DNA from: JBHOQS01 sp042408875
GTDB lineage: Bacteria > Chloroflexota > UBA11872 > JBHOQS01
NCBI GenBank assembly: GCA_042408875.1
Contig: JBHOQS010000007.1
Location: forward strand, 62,001-126,000
Reading direction: 5' to 3'
Length of the DNA: 64,000 nucleotides
Part shown: piece after piece, positions 1-8,885 of the stretch
Numbering within the stretch: position 1 is the first letter of the stretch
How the letters are laid out: each line of letters starts with the position of its first letter
Program-made: the position numbers and the translations under genes
Notes under the pieces: model-generated
Told to the model about the DNA's origin: nothing
What the model saw: only the letters and a program-made list of their open reading frames with translations
The model's database searches: none

Positions 1-628
1 TCCTCCCCCGGCTCCTCTCCTGAACGGGGAGGGGAGCTCGAGGAGGAGCTTTTGCTGCGGCTGCACAGGCATTCCCCGGCGCGTGCCGGCTGCGCCGGGC
101 CGGTGAGGGAGCTTGAAGAACAGTTTGGCCCGCTGGAGCCTGCGGTATCCCGGCAGGGTATCGGGCCTTTTACGGAAGCGCGGCGAGCGTCTTGTGTTTA
201 GAGCATCGGGTTGCCCGGGCACACGTGCAATGCCTCAGGCGAGCGATGTCCCGAGAGGATCGTATCCTGGTAGCTCCCTCTCGGCGAAGCGCTCGGCTGA
301 CAGCGCCGGGACGCCGGACCCCGGAACTTGCCCAGGCCTCCTTGACAACGCCATTGCAGTTTCATGGATTGTTTTGTGTGCACATGAAACGTAGCTTCAT
401 AATGTACGGTTGTTAGTGCGTAAGATCAGAACAGCGACCGCATGCTCTTTGGCGAGCACGTGGTGGCGCTCGGTAGAGGAGGGCTGGTGGGGCTTGACAT
501 TGCGTGCTTTGCCGGTCTGGGCGGCAGGGCCTCGGCTGCTATCTGACAGGCGCTGGACCGGCGGCACACGAGGTATTGCCGTCAGCCTGTCGGGCATGTC
601 CCCGACCAGAGCGCATCGGAGGGATAAC
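1..628. other. Upstream non-coding stretch before the first gene
   Basis: No gene is supported here. Short open frames exist on both strands, but none has a ribosome binding site or a recognisable protein. The frame of the downstream solute-binding protein is open back to 410, but that extension has no signal-peptide character and the true start is at 629. Two weak promoter-like elements lie at 342-370 and 374-403. The first bases of the window are low-complexity C/T and G/A tracts that could be the end of an upstream element. Confidence 0.5.
342..370 (+). promoter_or_regulatory. Candidate sigma70 promoter upstream of the first solute-binding protein
   Basis: A perfect TTGACA (342-347) is followed, after 17 bases, by TGGATT (365-370), which is a poor -10. 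A second candidate just downstream is TTGTGT (374-379), 18 bases, CATAAT (398-403). Either would leave a leader of more than 200 bases before the start codon at 629. The call rests on sequence match alone. Confidence 0.3.
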
Positions 629-2026
629 ATGGTACAAAGAGTGTCCAGGCTGACTCGGCGCGCAGCACTAGGGAGCCTGGGGGCTCTGGTCGCGGCCCTG
701 GCGCCGGCCTGCCGCGGCGTCCCCGGCGCACGCCCGCAGCAGAGCCCAGCCGCCGGCACGATTCCGCCGGCCACGCTGGTGCTGCATGTAAACTCCGGGT
801 CGGTGGACGAGATGCTGGCGGTGCGCCTGCCGGCCTTCCAGGAGCGCTTCCCCCAGCTCCGCGTCGAGCAGCAGCTCTTCCCCGGCGGAGAGTACGTTAC
901 CAAGCTCCAGGCACTGGCCGCAGCCGAGACCTTGGGCGACGTGGCCTGGAGCTATACTGCCGGACAGTTCTATCACCTGCTCTTCGCCAATGGTGTCTTC
1001 ATCGTCCATGACGAGCTCATCGCCCGCGACAAGCTCGACCTGCGGCAGTGGTATCCCGCCCTGGTCGAGGGCATGCGCGTGGACGGCCGCCTGGGCGGCC
1101 TGCCCTTCAAGGGCCAGGTGATCGGCCTGGGCCTGTACTATAACCGCAGCCTGTTCGACCAGGCCGGCCTGCCCTATCCCACCGAGCAGTGGACCCTCGA
1201 CGACCTGGTAGCAGCCGCCACCAGGCTTAGCCGCCGTGAAAGGGACGAGGTGAGCGTCTACGGCATGGCCCCGTGGGCTTTCTCGGGGGAATACGCGATC
1301 GCCCATGCCCGCAATTTCGACGCCGACTTTTTCTCGCGAGACGGCCGGCGCTGGACCTTCACCGATGCGCGGGCGCTGCAGAGCCTGCGCTGGTACGCTG
1401 AGCAGGCGGTGCAGCGGCGCATCCTGGGCCTGCCGCCCGGGCTGAACGTCAGCCAGGCCCTGATCCAGGGCAAGCTGGCCATCATCTTCCGCGGCTGGAT
1501 GGGGGCACCGGTGACCTTCGCCGCAGCGAACCGCCAGGACCCGGCGTTCCAGTGGGGCATGTCGCTTACCCCGCGCGGGCCGACGGGCCGCCGCGGCGGA
1601 ACGATGAGCGCTGACTGTATGTCGGTCACGCGCACCAGCCGTGCCCGAGACGGAGCCTGGGAGCTGGTGAAGTGGCTGTGCGACCGCGAGAGCGGAGTGC
1701 TGCTCGGCTTGCAGACTACCGGCTCACTCACCCTGGGCGGGCGGCCCGATGTCTACAACGACCCGCGCATTCTGGAGGCACCGAATGTACCCCGCGAGGC
1801 CAGCCTGCTGCGGGCGCGCTCGATGGAGGTGCCGGAGGATATCTCCATGGCTGGACTGGGCGGCGGGCCGTGGAACCTGCGCGGCCAGGAGCTGTTCCAG
1901 CGCATCAACGCACGTCTGGCGGAGATCGCTACCGGCCAGGCCGAGCCCTCCCAGGCGTTCCTGGACACGCTGGCCGCTGAAGCAACGGCGATCATGGACC
2001 AGCCCCGCCTGACAGTCGGCAGATGA
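629..2026 (+). CDS. Extracellular solute-binding lipoprotein, family 1 (sugar ABC type)
   Basis: A 465-residue binding protein of the MalE/UgpB class, expected to capture a sugar or sugar derivative outside the membrane and hand it to an ABC permease. The start at 629 is chosen over the longer open frame from 410 because GGAGGG lies just upstream and the protein then begins with a twin-arginine signal (LTRRAALG, residues 8-15), a hydrophobic stretch and a lipobox ending at Cys28 (LAPAC). The body has typical features: an LPAFQERFPQ-like N-terminal segment, an LPFKGQVIGLGLYYN strand and a Trp-rich hinge region. No permease or ATPase gene follows; the next gene is an enolase-superfamily dehydratase, so the ligand may be its substrate or a precursor. 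Substrate unknown. Confidence 0.85.
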   Translation: MVQRVSRLTRRAALGSLGALVAALAPACRGVPGARPQQSPAAGTIPPATLVLHVNSGSVDEMLAVRLPAFQERFPQLRVEQQLFPGGEYVTKLQALAAAETLGDVAWSYTAGQFYHLLFANGVFIVHDELIARDKLDLRQWYPALVEGMRVDGRLGGLPFKGQVIGLGLYYNRSLFDQAGLPYPTEQWTLDDLVAAATRLSRRERDEVSVYGMAPWAFSGEYAIAHARNFDADFFSRDGRRWTFTDARALQSLRWYAEQAVQRRILGLPPGLNVSQALIQGKLAIIFRGWMGAPVTFAAANRQDPAFQWGMSLTPRGPTGRRGGTMSADCMSVTRTSRARDGAWELVKWLCDRESGVLLGLQTTGSLTLGGRPDVYNDPRILEAPNVPREASLLRARSMEVPEDISMAGLGGGPWNLRGQELFQRINARLAEIATGQAEPSQAFLDTLAAEATAIMDQPRLTVGR

Positions 2027-2199
2027 GCCCGGCCTGCAGGCAGGTGCGGTACCATTATGCTCGCCCACTCTCCTGCCGGCCATGCCGGCGGCATAGGCTC
2101 AGGAGGTCGCACAGATGCGCCCGGCGGCCTGCCGTGCGCCTGAGCCTGTGCCTGCTCCCCACACTGACCACGTCCTAAACCGACCTGGAGGACGCAGGA

Positions 2200-3321
2200 A
2201 TGAAGATCACGGAAGTGCGCACGGTGCTGGTGAGCAAGGGATCGTTCCCCTGGGTGATGGTCGAACTGCGCACCGATACAGGTCTGACCGGCCTGGGCGA
2301 GGGCACGCTGGAGAGCCGGCCCCAGACCCTGGCAGCGGCCATCCGCGAGGCCGGCCGGGCGCTAATCGGCCAGGACCCGGCGGACATCGAACGGCTGTTC
2401 CGGCAGCTCTACCACCCTCCGTTCTGGCGCGGCGGGCCCGTGCTGATGAGCGCCATTGCCGCGCTCGATCAGGCGCTGTGGGACATCAACGCGCAGGCCC
2501 TGGGGGTACCGGTCTGGCGGCTGCTGGGCGGGCGCACGCGGGAGCGGGTGCGGGCCTACTCCACCGGCGTGGGTGGGCCGGCCCGCAGCCCCGAGGAGCT
2601 GGCCGAGCGGGTGCACGAGACAGTAGCGCGGGGTTTTACCGCGTTCAAGATCGATCCCTGGCTGATGGCCGGCGGGGGCGCGCCGCCGCCCTGGCCCGAT
2701 GCAGCGCTGCACCGCAAGGCCGTCGCCTTCGTTCAGGCCGCCCGCGAGGCCGCTGGCTGGGATGTCGATATTCTGATCGAGTGCCACGGCTGGTTTGCCC
2801 CGGCCAAGGCGATCGAGATCGCCCATGACCTGGCGCCGCTCAAGCCGCTCTTCTTGGAGGAGCCGGTGCCGCCGGAGAACCTGGCCGCCCTGGCGCAGGT
2901 GGCGCAGGCCAGCCCGGTGCCCATCGCCACGGGCGAGCGCCTGCACACGAAGTTCGCTGTGCGCGAGCTGCTGGAGCGGCAGGCGGCGGCCGTCTTACAG
3001 ACCGACCTCAGTCACGCCGGCGGCTTCACCGAGATGCGCAAGATCGCGGCCATGGCCGAGGCGCACTATGTCATGATGGCGCCACACAATCCCTACGGGC
3101 CGGTAGCCACCATGGCGAACATCCACCTTGATACGGCCATCCCGAACTTCCTGATCCAGGAGGTGCTGGGCAGCGACCCGCCCTGGCGCGAGGAGCTGGT
3201 GGAGCCGCCAGTGCTGGTGCAGGACGGATACTTCGTGCCGCCGGAGACGCCCGGCCTGGGCATCCGGCTGAACGAGCGGGTGGTACGGGAGCACGCCTGG
3301 GTGGAGCGTACTACCGACTGA
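2200..3321 (+). CDS. Mandelate racemase/enolase-superfamily dehydratase (galactonate dehydratase-like)
   Basis: A 373-residue cytosolic enzyme with the two-domain enolase-superfamily fold: an alpha/beta capping N-terminus (to about residue 115) and a TIM-like barrel. It most resembles D-galactonate dehydratase, which removes water from a sugar acid to give a 2-keto-3-deoxy acid. Visible active-site elements are Glu194-Cys195-His196 (ECHG, where relatives have DFHG), FLEEP at 218-222, GER with Glu246, and His296 in APHNP. The first metal ligand is therefore Glu, not the usual Asp. A ribosome binding site (GGAGG) precedes the ATG. It lies between two solute-binding protein genes, which suggests catabolism of an imported sugar acid. 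Exact substrate not assignable. Confidence 0.85.
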   Translation: MKITEVRTVLVSKGSFPWVMVELRTDTGLTGLGEGTLESRPQTLAAAIREAGRALIGQDPADIERLFRQLYHPPFWRGGPVLMSAIAALDQALWDINAQALGVPVWRLLGGRTRERVRAYSTGVGGPARSPEELAERVHETVARGFTAFKIDPWLMAGGGAPPPWPDAALHRKAVAFVQAAREAAGWDVDILIECHGWFAPAKAIEIAHDLAPLKPLFLEEPVPPENLAALAQVAQASPVPIATGERLHTKFAVRELLERQAAAVLQTDLSHAGGFTEMRKIAAMAEAHYVMMAPHNPYGPVATMANIHLDTAIPNFLIQEVLGSDPPWREELVEPPVLVQDGYFVPPETPGLGIRLNERVVREHAWVERTTD

Positions 3322-3761
3322 CGCCCTCTGCACTCGGCTGGCCTGCGGGAGCACGTGGAGTGTCTGCCTCGCCGGAGCCTCGCGTGCTACTCCCATGCGC
3401 GTCCTTCGGGACAGCGGGCCTCGCCCTCCTCCTCGCAGCGTGCCATCGCGTGCGCCTGCACGTCAAGGATCGGCTGACTCGGGCAGGGCCGGCCGGTGCA
3501 GCGGAACCTTGTGTTGACATGCAGGCCTGCCCTGCATAGGATGGCGCAGTGGACCGAGAAACTCGGCGCGGCGCTGTGGGCCGCCGGAGGTCGCAGAGAG
3601 TCCCGAGCTGAGATCCGGTATCAGGCGGCGGGCACTCCATCGGCGGCGTGTCCTATCTCGAGCGGGGCTGGCGGAAGTGAATGTCCCCAGGGGTTGAACC
3701 AGGACGATCCTTTCATGCGTTTAGCTTTCCATGCGTTTGGCTTTCCGTAAGGAGGGCGACG
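3322..3761. other. Intergenic region with one good promoter candidate
   Basis: No coding gene is supported in these 440 bases; open frames here are overlapping shadows with no ribosome binding site. The one clear element is the promoter candidate at 3514-3542. Confidence 0.5.
3514..3542 (+). promoter_or_regulatory. Candidate sigma70 promoter with palindromic spacer
   Basis: A perfect TTGACA (3514-3519), a 17-base spacer and TAGGAT (3537-3542) form a good match to a housekeeping promoter, about 220 bases upstream of the solute-binding protein at 3762. The spacer contains the palindrome GCAGGCCTGC (3521-3530), placed where a repressor would block RNA polymerase. This is inference from sequence. 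Confidence 0.45.
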
Positions 3762-5192
3762 ATGAGAGGGAAAGACGATGAGGGGAAAATAGCCATGCCG
3801 GGCAGAGCAGACAGGGACCAGGCTGCACCGAGCACGCCGCTCACTCGTCGCCAGGCCCTTGGCCGCGCTGCTGCGCTGCTTGGGGGAGCTGGCGGGACGG
3901 CGCTCGGCGCGGCCTGTCGGGGGCGCGGGATGCCAGCGGCACCGGCGGGCTCGCAGGGTCTAGGAGTCCCCAGCCCTGCACCGGTGACCATCGCGTTCTG
4001 GGGCCATAACCATGTCCCGCGGGTGAACCTGGACACGCGGCTCTTCGAGGAGTGGAAGCAGCGAGCACCCCATATCACGGTGGAATACACCGTAGTGCCC
4101 CAGGAGTACGAAGTAAAGCTCACCACCGCGATGGCGGGCGGTGTCGGGCCGGAGCTGTTTAACCTGACTACGTCATACAACTACACCTTCATGGCCAAGG
4201 GCTTCGCCACGCCAATCGATGTCACGCCCTGGGGGCTGCGTGACCAGGGCGCTTTCGAGCAGCTTTATGTCACTGGCACGCTAGAAGGTTTCAAGTACCA
4301 GGGAAAGCTATACGGCGTGCCCTCGGAGGTCTCCAACTACGCTCCCTTCATCAACCGGGCCATGTTCCAGGAGGTTGGCCTGGATCCGGCGCGGGACTAC
4401 CCGAAGACCTGGGAAGAGATGATCACCGTCGCTGCCAGGCTGACCAGGCGCGAGGGGGACACGCTGGTGCGGCGGGGCTTTGATTTTACATACATGACTC
4501 CCCAGGGTCGCTGGACCTCGCCCCTGCACACCTTCCTAGGGATGGCCTACCAACTCGGCGGAGAGCCCTTCACGCCCGATCTCCAGCGCAGCCTGCTCGA
4601 CACCGAGCCCTTTGTCGCAGCGCTGCAGTACCAGTATGACTGGATCTACCGGCACCGTCTAGGCAGCCCGACGCTCCTGGGCAGCAACCAGGCCTTCGCC
4701 CGCGGGGAGAACGCCATGACGCTCCTCGGCTTCTGGGCCTTCGCCACACTGCAGAACCAATATTCCGATGTCTACGCCGTGGCCGGGGCGTTCCCCTTCC
4801 CGCAATTCCAGCGGGCGCGGCGGAAGTCCGGCGCCGTGCTGTACGGCTACGCCTGGATGGTCAACGCGAACGTGCGCGGGCCGCAGCGGGAGGCCGCCTG
4901 GCAGACCGTGAAGTTCCTGTCGGACCATCCCGAGGACTACCTCACGGAAGCAGGATTGCTCCAGCCCAAGCTAGCCCTGACGCAGAGCGCGGTCTTCCGC
5001 TCCCTGCCCTCCATCGATGTGTTCCTCAAGGATGCAGAAGGCACGCCGTTCACCATCCGCCATCACAAAGGGATCGAGATCACCAGCGCCATCGTGCGGG
5101 GGATGGAGCGGGTGACCCAGGAGGGGGCGAGCCCGCGGCAGAGCCTGGAGCAGACGAAGCAGGAAGTCGATGCGCTCCTGCGCGAGAGTTGA
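3762..5192 (+). CDS. Extracellular solute-binding lipoprotein, family 1
   Basis: A 476-residue binding protein of the sugar ABC class. The start at 3762 is preferred to an upstream ATG at 3681 because a perfect GGAGG (3751-3755) sits six bases before it. A long polar N-terminus leads to a twin-arginine motif (TRRQALG, residues 28-34), an Ala/Gly-rich hydrophobic core and a lipobox Cys52 (LGAAC), as in Tat-exported lipoproteins. The mature part opens with VTIAFWGHN, a common first strand in this family. As with the gene at 629, no transport permease or ATPase is adjacent; the gene is followed by a convergent oxidase gene. Ligand unknown; proximity to the enolase-superfamily dehydratase suggests a carbohydrate acid. 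Confidence 0.85.
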   Translation: MRGKDDEGKIAMPGRADRDQAAPSTPLTRRQALGRAAALLGGAGGTALGAACRGRGMPAAPAGSQGLGVPSPAPVTIAFWGHNHVPRVNLDTRLFEEWKQRAPHITVEYTVVPQEYEVKLTTAMAGGVGPELFNLTTSYNYTFMAKGFATPIDVTPWGLRDQGAFEQLYVTGTLEGFKYQGKLYGVPSEVSNYAPFINRAMFQEVGLDPARDYPKTWEEMITVAARLTRREGDTLVRRGFDFTYMTPQGRWTSPLHTFLGMAYQLGGEPFTPDLQRSLLDTEPFVAALQYQYDWIYRHRLGSPTLLGSNQAFARGENAMTLLGFWAFATLQNQYSDVYAVAGAFPFPQFQRARRKSGAVLYGYAWMVNANVRGPQREAAWQTVKFLSDHPEDYLTEAGLLQPKLALTQSAVFRSLPSIDVFLKDAEGTPFTIRHHKGIEITSAIVRGMERVTQEGASPRQSLEQTKQEVDALLRES

Positions 5193-5483
5193 GTGGCTGC
5201 CCGGGCGTTCAGAGCGCCGAACTACGTGGTCTTCGCTCTCCTCCGCGGCAGTCACTTTGTGTCAGTCATGTGAGTCCAGATGGATGCCGGATCCAGAAGA
5301 AGGCTGGATCAAGGTGGGTACCAGCGGGATTGTATGGCGTACCAGGGGAATGGCGTGCCAGGGAGGCGCGCAACAGCGCGCCAAGAGCACGGCTGCGCGT
5401 TTGCCACCCTAGAGGGAGCACAGGAGGGTTGCGGTCCGGCGGCGGGGTGTGCCAGGCAAGACCGCGGGAACAGCACTCTTAAC

Positions 5484-5990
5484 TCAGCGGCTGTCGAAGC
5501 GCCAGCGCGTCACATCTGTGGGGAAGTCACGCCAGCCGTACACCGTGCGCGGCCACACGACGTACTGACTGGCAGCACTTTCTGGGCGGTAGCCGCCGTA
5601 CTTGGCGGCGTAGGCATCGCCGATCTGCCGGAAAAGCTCGGCGGGCAGGCTGCCGGCTTGCTCGGCCCGGCCCTCGACGATGACCACCTCATCGCCGCTC
5701 TCCAGGTGCACCACCACCGCCGGGTTTGTCGCGAGATTGCGCGCCTTCAGCGACGCAGGCGATGTGCCGAAATAGAGCGCGTTTGCGACCCACACGCCCC
5801 ACACCGGTGCAGCGTGCGGCCGGCCATCGGGGCGGACCGTGCAGACCCAGTAGTTGCGAGCGCGCTCCAGCCGCTCCTGGGCGAAGCGCCACGGCAGCAT
5901 GCCCTCGGCACTCTGCGGGACACCGTAGCCCTCCATCCGGGGGCGGCTCGCTCGTGGCTCGGCGCGTGCCTCTACCTGGTGTTCTGACAT
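5484..5990 (-). CDS. Pyridoxamine 5'-phosphate oxidase-fold flavin/F420-binding protein
   Basis: A 168-residue split-barrel protein. It carries the family pattern ERARNYWVCTVRPDGRPHA, then PVWGVWVANALYFGTS, then a strand with ARNLATNPAVVVHLESGDEVV, all typical of PPOX-class flavin- or F420-dependent oxidoreductases. The substrate is not predictable. The start at 5990 is chosen over an in-frame TTG at 6008 because GGAG lies eight bases before the ATG. The gene is convergent with the upstream solute-binding protein. Its promoter should lie in the AT-rich block just upstream (6009-6070). Confidence 0.8.
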   Translation of the reverse strand: MSEHQVEARAEPRASRPRMEGYGVPQSAEGMLPWRFAQERLERARNYWVCTVRPDGRPHAAPVWGVWVANALYFGTSPASLKARNLATNPAVVVHLESGDEVVIVEGRAEQAGSLPAELFRQIGDAYAAKYGGYRPESAASQYVVWPRTVYGWRDFPTDVTRWRFDSR

Positions 5991-6650
5991 CACCAGCTCC
6001 TTCAACAATCAATAGCAGCAAACAGCAATCAACAACAATTAACTGTAATTAGCTAATAGCTTAATTACTGCTATGATAACCAAACCGAAACGTACACAAC
6101 GAAAGGTACGCCAGGGCAGCACCCGCAAGCAGCCAGGCGCCCGACCACATGTGGCTCACCCTGACTGGTATGGCTAGAACATTGCTCTGCACTGAGCGGC
6201 TTCCGCTCTGACGTGTACGTGCTCGGGAGCCAGGCTGCCCCGGAGATGGGCTCAGCTATGTAGCAAGAAATGTGCCAGCAGGCGCTAGCGCAACGCAGCG
6301 GCAGCGTCCACGCGAGATGCCCCTGCCGTGTCCAGACCGTCAGACAGGCGGATCGCCGGACCGCCGCCCTCCGCCCCGCTGATCGGAGCCCAGACCTGCC
6401 CCGATCCGAGGCTTTGAGAGCGGCTGTGTGACTAGTGCATCCAGGCGATGCAGACACACGACCGGCCAGTGCGCCTGTGGAAGCTGGATGGAAGGCAGGC
6501 GCTTGCGTCGCTGCTGCCTGAGCCAGCGCCGCTCCTCGCGCTGCTGGACCACGAGGAGACCCTGCTGGAGGAGATCCTCCAGGCCAGCCTGACGCGCGCT
6601 CTGGCTGTGTCCGGAGCGCAGCGGCGCCAAAACCGGCGCGCCCGGCCGGT
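5991..6650. other. Intergenic region with an AT-rich block and inverted repeat
   Basis: No gene is supported in this 660-base gap. The first 80 bases are strikingly AT-rich compared with the rest of the window and include simple AGCAATCAACA-like repeats. They also hold a near-perfect inverted repeat at 6046-6067 (TAATTAGCTA facing TAGCTTAATTA). This block lies directly upstream of the minus-strand oxidase gene and is the likely site of its promoter and operator. The rest, up to the end of uvrC, shows nothing I can name. Confidence 0.5.
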
Positions 6651-8564
6651 CTACAGGAATGCCTTCACCTTCTCTGCCGCGGCCCGCGTCATCCCCGGCA
6701 CCTGCATGAGCTCCTCCAGCGAGGCCTGTCGGATGGCCGGCACCGAGCCGAAGTGCTTCAGCAGGGCCGCCTTCCGCTTCGGCCCGATGCCTGGCACCTC
6801 ATCGAGCTGCGAGCGTATCCCCTTCTGCTGCCGCAGGCGGCGGTGATACATCAAGGCAAAGCGGTGCGCTTCGTCCCGGATGCGCTGGATCAAGTACAAT
6901 GCCTGAGAATGACGCGGCAGGAGGAGCGAGTCCGGTCGGCCGGGCAGGAAGAGTTCCTCGCGCTCCTTTGCTAGCCCAACCACAGTGATCTCGCCGCGGC
7001 CCACCAGCCCGGCCAGGCCGATCTCCTCCAGCGCCTCAAGGCCAGCGGAGAGCTGGCCCTTGCCGCCGTCGATGATCACCAGGTCGGGCAGGGCAGCCCA
7101 GCCCTCAGTGGCCGCCCCCTCGGCGGCGCCGTCCTGCGCCGCCTGTCCGGCCGCCACGGCACGCCGGAAGCGGCGGCGCAGCACCTCCTTGAGGCTGGCG
7201 AAGTCGTCGGGTCCCTGCACTGTCTTGATGCGAAACTTCCGATATTGATCTTTCCTGGGGTGGCCGTTCTCAAACACTACCATCGAGCCAACGGCGCTCG
7301 TGCCCTGGATATTCGAGATATCGTAGCACTCGATGCGGCCAGGGAGCTTCGGTATGTTCAGCGCGTCCTGGAGCTCAGTGAGCGCAGCCACGGTCTTCTG
7401 ATCGTCGTTCAGCCAGCGCAGGCGCATCTGCTCTACGTACTCGCGGGCGTTCTCGGCCAGCAGCTCGATCAGCTCTTTCTTCTGCCCGCGCTTCGGCACG
7501 CTCAGTTTGACCGGCCCCTGCCGCCGCTCGGCCAGCCACTGCTTCATCAACGCCGGCTCGTCCGGCTCGTGCTGGAGCACGAGCTCCGGCGGCACAAAGG
7601 GTGCCGTGTCGTAGTACTGCCGGAGGAACTGGGCCATGATCTCGCCAGGCGGCGTGTCGTCTACGTTCTGGAGCAGGAAGTTCTCCCGGCCGACCACTTT
7701 GCCGCCGCGAATGGTGAATACCTGCACGCCTGCATCCGGCCCTTCGACGGCGAAGGCGATGGCATCCTGGTCGCCGCGGTCGACCTGGGTGATCTTCTGC
7801 CGCGCGCTGACCTTCTCGACGGCCTGGATCTTGTCCCGAAGCTGCGCCGCCCGCTCGAAATCCAGCCGCTCGGCCGCCTCCAGCATCTCGCGGCGCAGGC
7901 GCTCCAGCACCTCCTCGTGCTTGCCCTCCATGAACATGATCACCCGCTCGATGCTCTCGCGGTACGCCTCGGGACTGATCGCCCGCACACACGGCGCGGT
8001 GCAGCGCTTGATGTAGTAGTCCAGGCATGGCCGCGCCTGCACCTTGCTCATGTCCAGGTGGCAGGTGCGGAAGGCAAAGAGGCGGTTGAGCAGGGCAATG
8101 GTCTGGCGCAGCGACTGCGCGCTGGTAAACGGTCCAAAGTAGCGGCTGCCGTCCTTGACCACCTGCCGGGTGGTGAATACTCCCGGATAGGTCTCGCCGG
8201 TGGTGATCTTTAGATAGAGGTACTGCTTGTCGTCGCGCAGGGAGACGTTGTACTTGGGCCGGTACTGCTTGATCAGGTTGCACTCCAGGACCAGCGCCTC
8301 GACTTCCGAGTCGGTGACGATGTACTCGAAGTCGGCGATGCGTGCCACCATGTTGCGCAGCTTCGGCGAGAAGTCGCTCTGGCTACGGAAGTACGAGCGC
8401 ACGCGGCTGCGCAGCGATGCCGCCTTTCCTACGTAGATCACCTTGCCGGCGGCGTCTTTAAAGAGATAGACGCCCGGCCGGGCCGGCAGCGAGTCCAGCC
8501 GCTCTTCGAGGAGCGCAGGATATGCGGTTTCGGAACTAGCCGGTGAGGGCGTCGTGATTTCCAT
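6651..8564 (-). CDS. uvrC: Excinuclease ABC subunit C
   Basis: UvrC makes the dual incisions around a DNA lesion in nucleotide excision repair, acting with UvrA and UvrB. The 637-residue length is normal. Visible domains in order: the GIY-YIG endonuclease (GVYLF at 31-35, YVG at 44-46, catalytic Glu94 in LVLEC), the UvrB-interacting UVR helices (about 214-246), the RNase H-like 5' nuclease (ECYDISNIQGTSAVGSM, then DLVIIDGGKGQL), and a C-terminal double helix-hairpin-helix starting near residue 587 (VPGIGPKRKAALL). An Ala/Gly-rich linker of about 20 residues precedes the IDGGKGQL strand. The start codon lies at the edge of a triple 13-bp tandem repeat, and no clear ribosome binding site is visible. 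Confidence 0.97.
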   Translation of the reverse strand: MEITTPSPASSETAYPALLEERLDSLPARPGVYLFKDAAGKVIYVGKAASLRSRVRSYFRSQSDFSPKLRNMVARIADFEYIVTDSEVEALVLECNLIKQYRPKYNVSLRDDKQYLYLKITTGETYPGVFTTRQVVKDGSRYFGPFTSAQSLRQTIALLNRLFAFRTCHLDMSKVQARPCLDYYIKRCTAPCVRAISPEAYRESIERVIMFMEGKHEEVLERLRREMLEAAERLDFERAAQLRDKIQAVEKVSARQKITQVDRGDQDAIAFAVEGPDAGVQVFTIRGGKVVGRENFLLQNVDDTPPGEIMAQFLRQYYDTAPFVPPELVLQHEPDEPALMKQWLAERRQGPVKLSVPKRGQKKELIELLAENAREYVEQMRLRWLNDDQKTVAALTELQDALNIPKLPGRIECYDISNIQGTSAVGSMVVFENGHPRKDQYRKFRIKTVQGPDDFASLKEVLRRRFRRAVAAGQAAQDGAAEGAATEGWAALPDLVIIDGGKGQLSAGLEALEEIGLAGLVGRGEITVVGLAKEREELFLPGRPDSLLLPRHSQALYLIQRIRDEAHRFALMYHRRLRQQKGIRSQLDEVPGIGPKRKAALLKHFGSVPAIRQASLEELMQVPGMTRAAAEKVKAFL

Positions 8565-8602
8565 GCTCGACAGTATTGCTCGACAGTATTGCTCGACAGT
8601 AT
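8564..8602. repeat. Triple 13-bp perfect tandem repeat overlapping the uvrC start
   Basis: Three exact copies of TGCTCGACAGTAT occupy 8564-8576, 8577-8589 and 8590-8602. On the minus strand the last copy runs into the uvrC ATG (8562-8564), so the sequence from -39 to the first start-codon base is repeat. It could be an operator or a slipped-strand duplication; it replaces the usual ribosome binding site. The remaining bases to 8885 hold no recognised gene. Confidence 0.85.
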
Positions 8603-8885
8603 CAGCCGGCCGATTGTATGGGATTGGCTTGATCGAGTGCGCTCAGGCTATGTGCTGGACTGCGGTCCTGGGTTCTGTGCACGCGAGAAGGCACGGTCAC
8701 CCTGCACCACTTGCTCGCAGAGGTCTCGTGGTGCTTCTGGCACCCGTGTGCGCTGATATTGCCTCCATCACGGTACGCATCGCACCAAATTATACCGCTG
8801 CGCCCCATCCCCAGCGCCGGCGCTGCGCATCAGCCAGCCGACCAACGACCGTGGTAGACTTGCTCTAGCAACTGCGGAGCGTTCC

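Noticed and set aside
6448..6846. Plus-strand open frame near the end of uvrC
   Set aside because: Most of it overlaps the C-terminus of uvrC in antisense and it has no signals of its own.
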